From positions 1 through 41,685 of the forward strand of contig JAEMRT010000038.1 in the NCBI GenBank assembly GCA_016463225.1: 41,685 nt of DNA, read 5' to 3'. Below are positions 39,991 to 41,685 of this stretch, one piece after another. A program made the translations under genes and the position numbers. How positions within the stretch are numbered: the first letter of the stretch is position 1; each line of letters starts with the position of its first letter. The notes under the pieces are model-generated. The model searched no databases. It was not told where the DNA came from and saw nothing but the letters and a program-made list of their open reading frames with translations. The DNA is from Sphingopyxis sp. (GTDB taxonomy: Bacteria; Pseudomonadota; Alphaproteobacteria; Sphingomonadales; Sphingomonadaceae).

Positions 39991-40953
39991 CTAAGGCGCA
40001 ATCGCCAGCCCGTCGCCATTCTTCCCCGCCGCGATCCGGCGCAGCACTTTCCCGCTCGCAACCTCGATCTCCGCCACCTTGTCTACTCCCGTCTCCGCCG
40101 CATAGAGCCGCCGCGAATCCCGGCTGAACAGCAAGGTCACCTGCCGCGCCGCATCGCCCTCCGACACCTTTATCGTCCGCACCGCCGCGCGCGTTTCGGC
40201 GTCGAACAGGCTGATCGTCCCCGCGCCGATATTGCTCGTCGCGATCAGCTTGCCGTCGGGGCTCGCCAGCACCCGGATCGCCACCGGATCGACCGCTTTC
40301 TCATCGACCTTCGCGCCGCTCGCCACATCCCACACCGACACCCGCGGCGCCGCCAGGTCGCCGACCCACAGCTCGCGCCCGCCCTTTGCCAGCGCCAGCC
40401 CCTCGGGCCGCCCGCCGACCGCCAGATCGCGCAGCTTTTTCGCGTCCTGCAAATCGAGCACGCTCACCGTCCCCGACCCGATATTGGCGACATAAGCGGT
40501 GCGGTTGTCGGGCGCGACGACGACCATGTGTGATCCCTGTTGCCCCGTCGCGATCGACGTCACCTTGCCGCCCGGCGCCACCACCACGACCGACTGGCTG
40601 CCCTCGGTCGTCGCGACCAGCCGCCCGTCGGCCAGCCACAGCAGTCCGTGCGGCCGCTGGTTCGGGCTGAGGTCGATGGTCCTGATCTTCGTCCGCGCCG
40701 CGACGTCGAACACATCGATCGTCGTGCCGCCATAAGCGACCACCGCCGCCTGCTTGCCGTCGGGCGACACCGCGATCTCATGCGGCATCTTGCCCGTCGG
40801 CAATCGCGCCAGTTCCTCGCCCGACGTCAGCGCGACGATGCTCAGCGTGTCCTCGCCCTTGTTGCCGATCAGCAGCGTTTCTGCGGCGGCGGGCGCGGAC
40901 AGCAGCAGGGCGGCAAGGGCGGTGGCCAGAGTAAAGTTGAGCGTGCGGCGCAT
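39991..40953 (-). CDS. Exported YVTN/YncE-type beta-propeller protein
   Basis: A 320-residue protein with a Sec signal peptide (FTLATALAALLLSAPAAAET) followed by about seven blades of the 40-residue YVTN/NHL-like kind. Blade signatures recur, such as HEIAVSPDGKQAAVVAYGGT, NRTAYVANIGSGTVSVLDL, EGLALAKGGRELWVGD, VLASPDGKLIATSNIGAGTI and LLFSRDSRRLYAAETG. Propellers of this type sit in the periplasm, often beside quinoprotein or metal-transport genes, but there are none here and the ligand is unknown. GGGAG precedes the ATG at 40953. The gene stands alone and converges with the lysA operon across the REP doublet. Confidence 0.9.
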   Translation of the reverse strand: MRRTLNFTLATALAALLLSAPAAAETLLIGNKGEDTLSIVALTSGEELARLPTGKMPHEIAVSPDGKQAAVVAYGGTTIDVFDVAARTKIRTIDLSPNQRPHGLLWLADGRLVATTEGSQSVVVVAPGGKVTSIATGQQGSHMVVVAPDNRTAYVANIGSGTVSVLDLQDAKKLRDLAVGGRPEGLALAKGGRELWVGDLAAPRVSVWDVASGAKVDEKAVDPVAIRVLASPDGKLIATSNIGAGTISLFDAETRAAVRTIKVSEGDAARQVTLLFSRDSRRLYAAETGVDKVAEIEVASGKVLRRIAAGKNGDGLAIAP

Positions 40954-41126
40954 GGCAAATCTCCCGGTTTGATCGCGCTATCCTATGCCGCGCGCCCGCG
41001 CGGACAAGCCGCGTTCGACCAGCGACATGGGCGATATTACGGTAAGTTAACTGGCACCCTGCGCAGCGCTTCCTAACCCTGTCCCCCGGCGGCAGGTCGC
41101 GCCGCCGGTCAAGTCAGGAGAGGATT

Positions 41127-41273
41127 ATGGGACTGCCAGCCATCGAGATCGACGCTTTGCCACTGCTCGACACCGCGGTCGGGCTGTTCGGCTCGCTCGT
41201 GCGCGAGAGCGTATCATCGGGGCCGTCGGTGTTCGAGATCGCCGTAACCATCGCGCTGATCATCTACGACTGA
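41127..41273 (+). CDS. 48-residue small protein of unknown function
   Basis: A 48-codon reading frame (ATG 41127, TGA 41271-41273) preceded by AGGAGAGGA, with AGGAG (41116-41120) six bases before the ATG. The peptide starts MGLPAIEIDALPLLDTAVGL, continues FGSLVRESVSSGPSV and ends FEIAVTIALIIYD. It has no Cys, is acidic at the N-terminus and hydrophobic at the C-terminus. It is followed by a strong hairpin and then a second gene 54 bases downstream. I recognise no family. Possible readings are a secreted or modified peptide precursor, a membrane-active small protein, or a leader. The good ribosome binding site is the main support. Confidence 0.65.
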   Translation: MGLPAIEIDALPLLDTAVGLFGSLVRESVSSGPSVFEIAVTIALIIYD

Positions 41274-41280
41274 CGGGGCA

Positions 41281-41317
41281 GCGGGAAGGGGCGCGGCGCG
41301 GTCGTGCCCCTTCCCGC
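41281..41317 (+). terminator. Strong hairpin between the small protein gene and the last gene
   Basis: GCGGGAAGGGGC (41281-41292) and GCCCCTTCCCGC (41306-41317) are exact inverted repeats of 12 bases with a 13-base GC-rich loop. No T-run follows, so it is either a Rho-dependent or partial terminator, an attenuator, or a 3'-end stabiliser. Confidence 0.6.
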
Positions 41318-41327
41318 GTCTGCTACG

Positions 41328-41685
41328 ATGCCGACAAGCCCCTCGCGCCACGATCATTTCCCCCGCGCCGACCCCGCGCGCCGCCGCGCGATGCGTGCTG
41401 CGGTGGCGAGCCTCGACGCCGGGTGGAGCGCCGCCGACACCGCGCCGGACGGCCTGCTGACCGCAATGGACGCAGTCGCCGGTGCTCCCGCCGAGGCCGC
41501 GATCGCCGCGCTGCTCCCGTGGCTCACCGACACAGAATGGCTCACCGCCCGCCTGACCAGCGCCCTCACGCTCCTCCGCACCGACCCCTTCGCGCGCCCG
41601 CCGCTGCGCCCCGTGGGTGGGGCAGACGGCGCCCCCGGGGGGCTCGTCCTCGCCGATCGCGGCGCGGTCCGCCTGACCCTCCGCC
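41328..41685 (+). CDS. Unidentified protein, N-terminal part (3' end outside window)
   Basis: An ATG at 41328 opens a frame that stays free of stops to the right edge (119 codons). The translation begins MPTSPSRHDHFPRADPARRR and continues with AMRAAVASLDAGWSAADTAP, TEWLTARLTSALTLLRTDPF and a segment LVLADRGAVRLTLR near the edge. It is Ala-, Leu- and Pro-rich and looks helical. I recognise no family. No clear Shine-Dalgarno precedes the ATG, and a second ATG lies 21 codons in. Reading frame, codon use in third-position G/C, and length support a real gene. Confidence 0.6.
   Translation, partial: MPTSPSRHDHFPRADPARRRAMRAAVASLDAGWSAADTAPDGLLTAMDAVAGAPAEAAIAALLPWLTDTEWLTARLTSALTLLRTDPFARPPLRPVGGADGAPGGLVLADRGAVRLTLR

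Noticed and set aside
40985..41000. GC-rich palindromic stretch near the YncE-type gene start
   Set aside because: It is short, low-complexity CG repeats typical of the base composition, with no clear arms or partner element.

Overview
The window is about 65% GC, densely coded and has no gap above 300 bases without a gene. Gene content and style point to an alphaproteobacterium of the Sphingomonadales, most likely Sphingopyxis or a near relative. The signs are a zwf-edd-eda Entner-Doudoroff block, a tlpA/argH/lipoprotein/lysA block, an intracellular PHB depolymerase, and intergenic REP-type palindromes. The genus is an inference from protein style; no rRNA or other marker lies in the window. 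I see no tRNA, rRNA, insertion sequence, phage gene or CRISPR array.

Layout. 1-9957: the end of an OmpA-family porin with a clear terminator, an orphan ExbD, a DUF1993 protein, an MsbA-like ABC exporter, PhaZ, a YkvA-like protein, an enolase-superfamily epimerase, a DUF805 protein, a flavin-reductase-like stress protein, and a coupled pair of exported proteins (DJ-1/PfpI family plus S41 protease). 10103-12081: an OmpR-type response regulator and its overlapping histidine kinase, divergent from the DJ-1/S41 pair across a short gap that holds a perfect palindrome. 12115-17092: a molybdenum block with an FdhF/YdeP-type oxidoreductase, a DUF1345 membrane protein, overlapping fdhD-mobA and a YiiM-like MOSC protein. 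17220-24626: central carbon genes (glpD, an exported M20 peptidase, zwf, edd, eda).

24689-34864 is the most coherent block and looks like a neutral-lipid storage and turnover module. It holds a HAD-PlsC fusion (lysophosphatidate acyltransferase), PlsB (glycerol-3-phosphate acyltransferase), a wax ester synthase/diacylglycerol acyltransferase, a DUF3336-patatin lipase of the yeast Tgl/plant SDP1 type, a monoacylglycerol-lipase-like hydrolase, a membrane-anchored alpha/beta hydrolase, and GpsA, which makes glycerol-3-phosphate. The gene content resembles the mycobacterial plsB2-plsC-Rv2484c-lipQ locus. Two of its enzymes carry histone-H1-like Lys/Ala/Pro tails.

34989-41685: a small exported protein, a TlpA lipoprotein divergent from and overlapping argH, a small lipoprotein, lysA, a siroheme-synthase-like protein with what looks like a decayed methyltransferase remnant, an exported YVTN beta-propeller protein, a 48-residue small protein followed by a strong hairpin, and the start of an unidentified gene that runs off the right edge. 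Many genes are translationally coupled through 1-4 base stop/start overlaps. Eight intergenic REP-type elements separate the transcription units.
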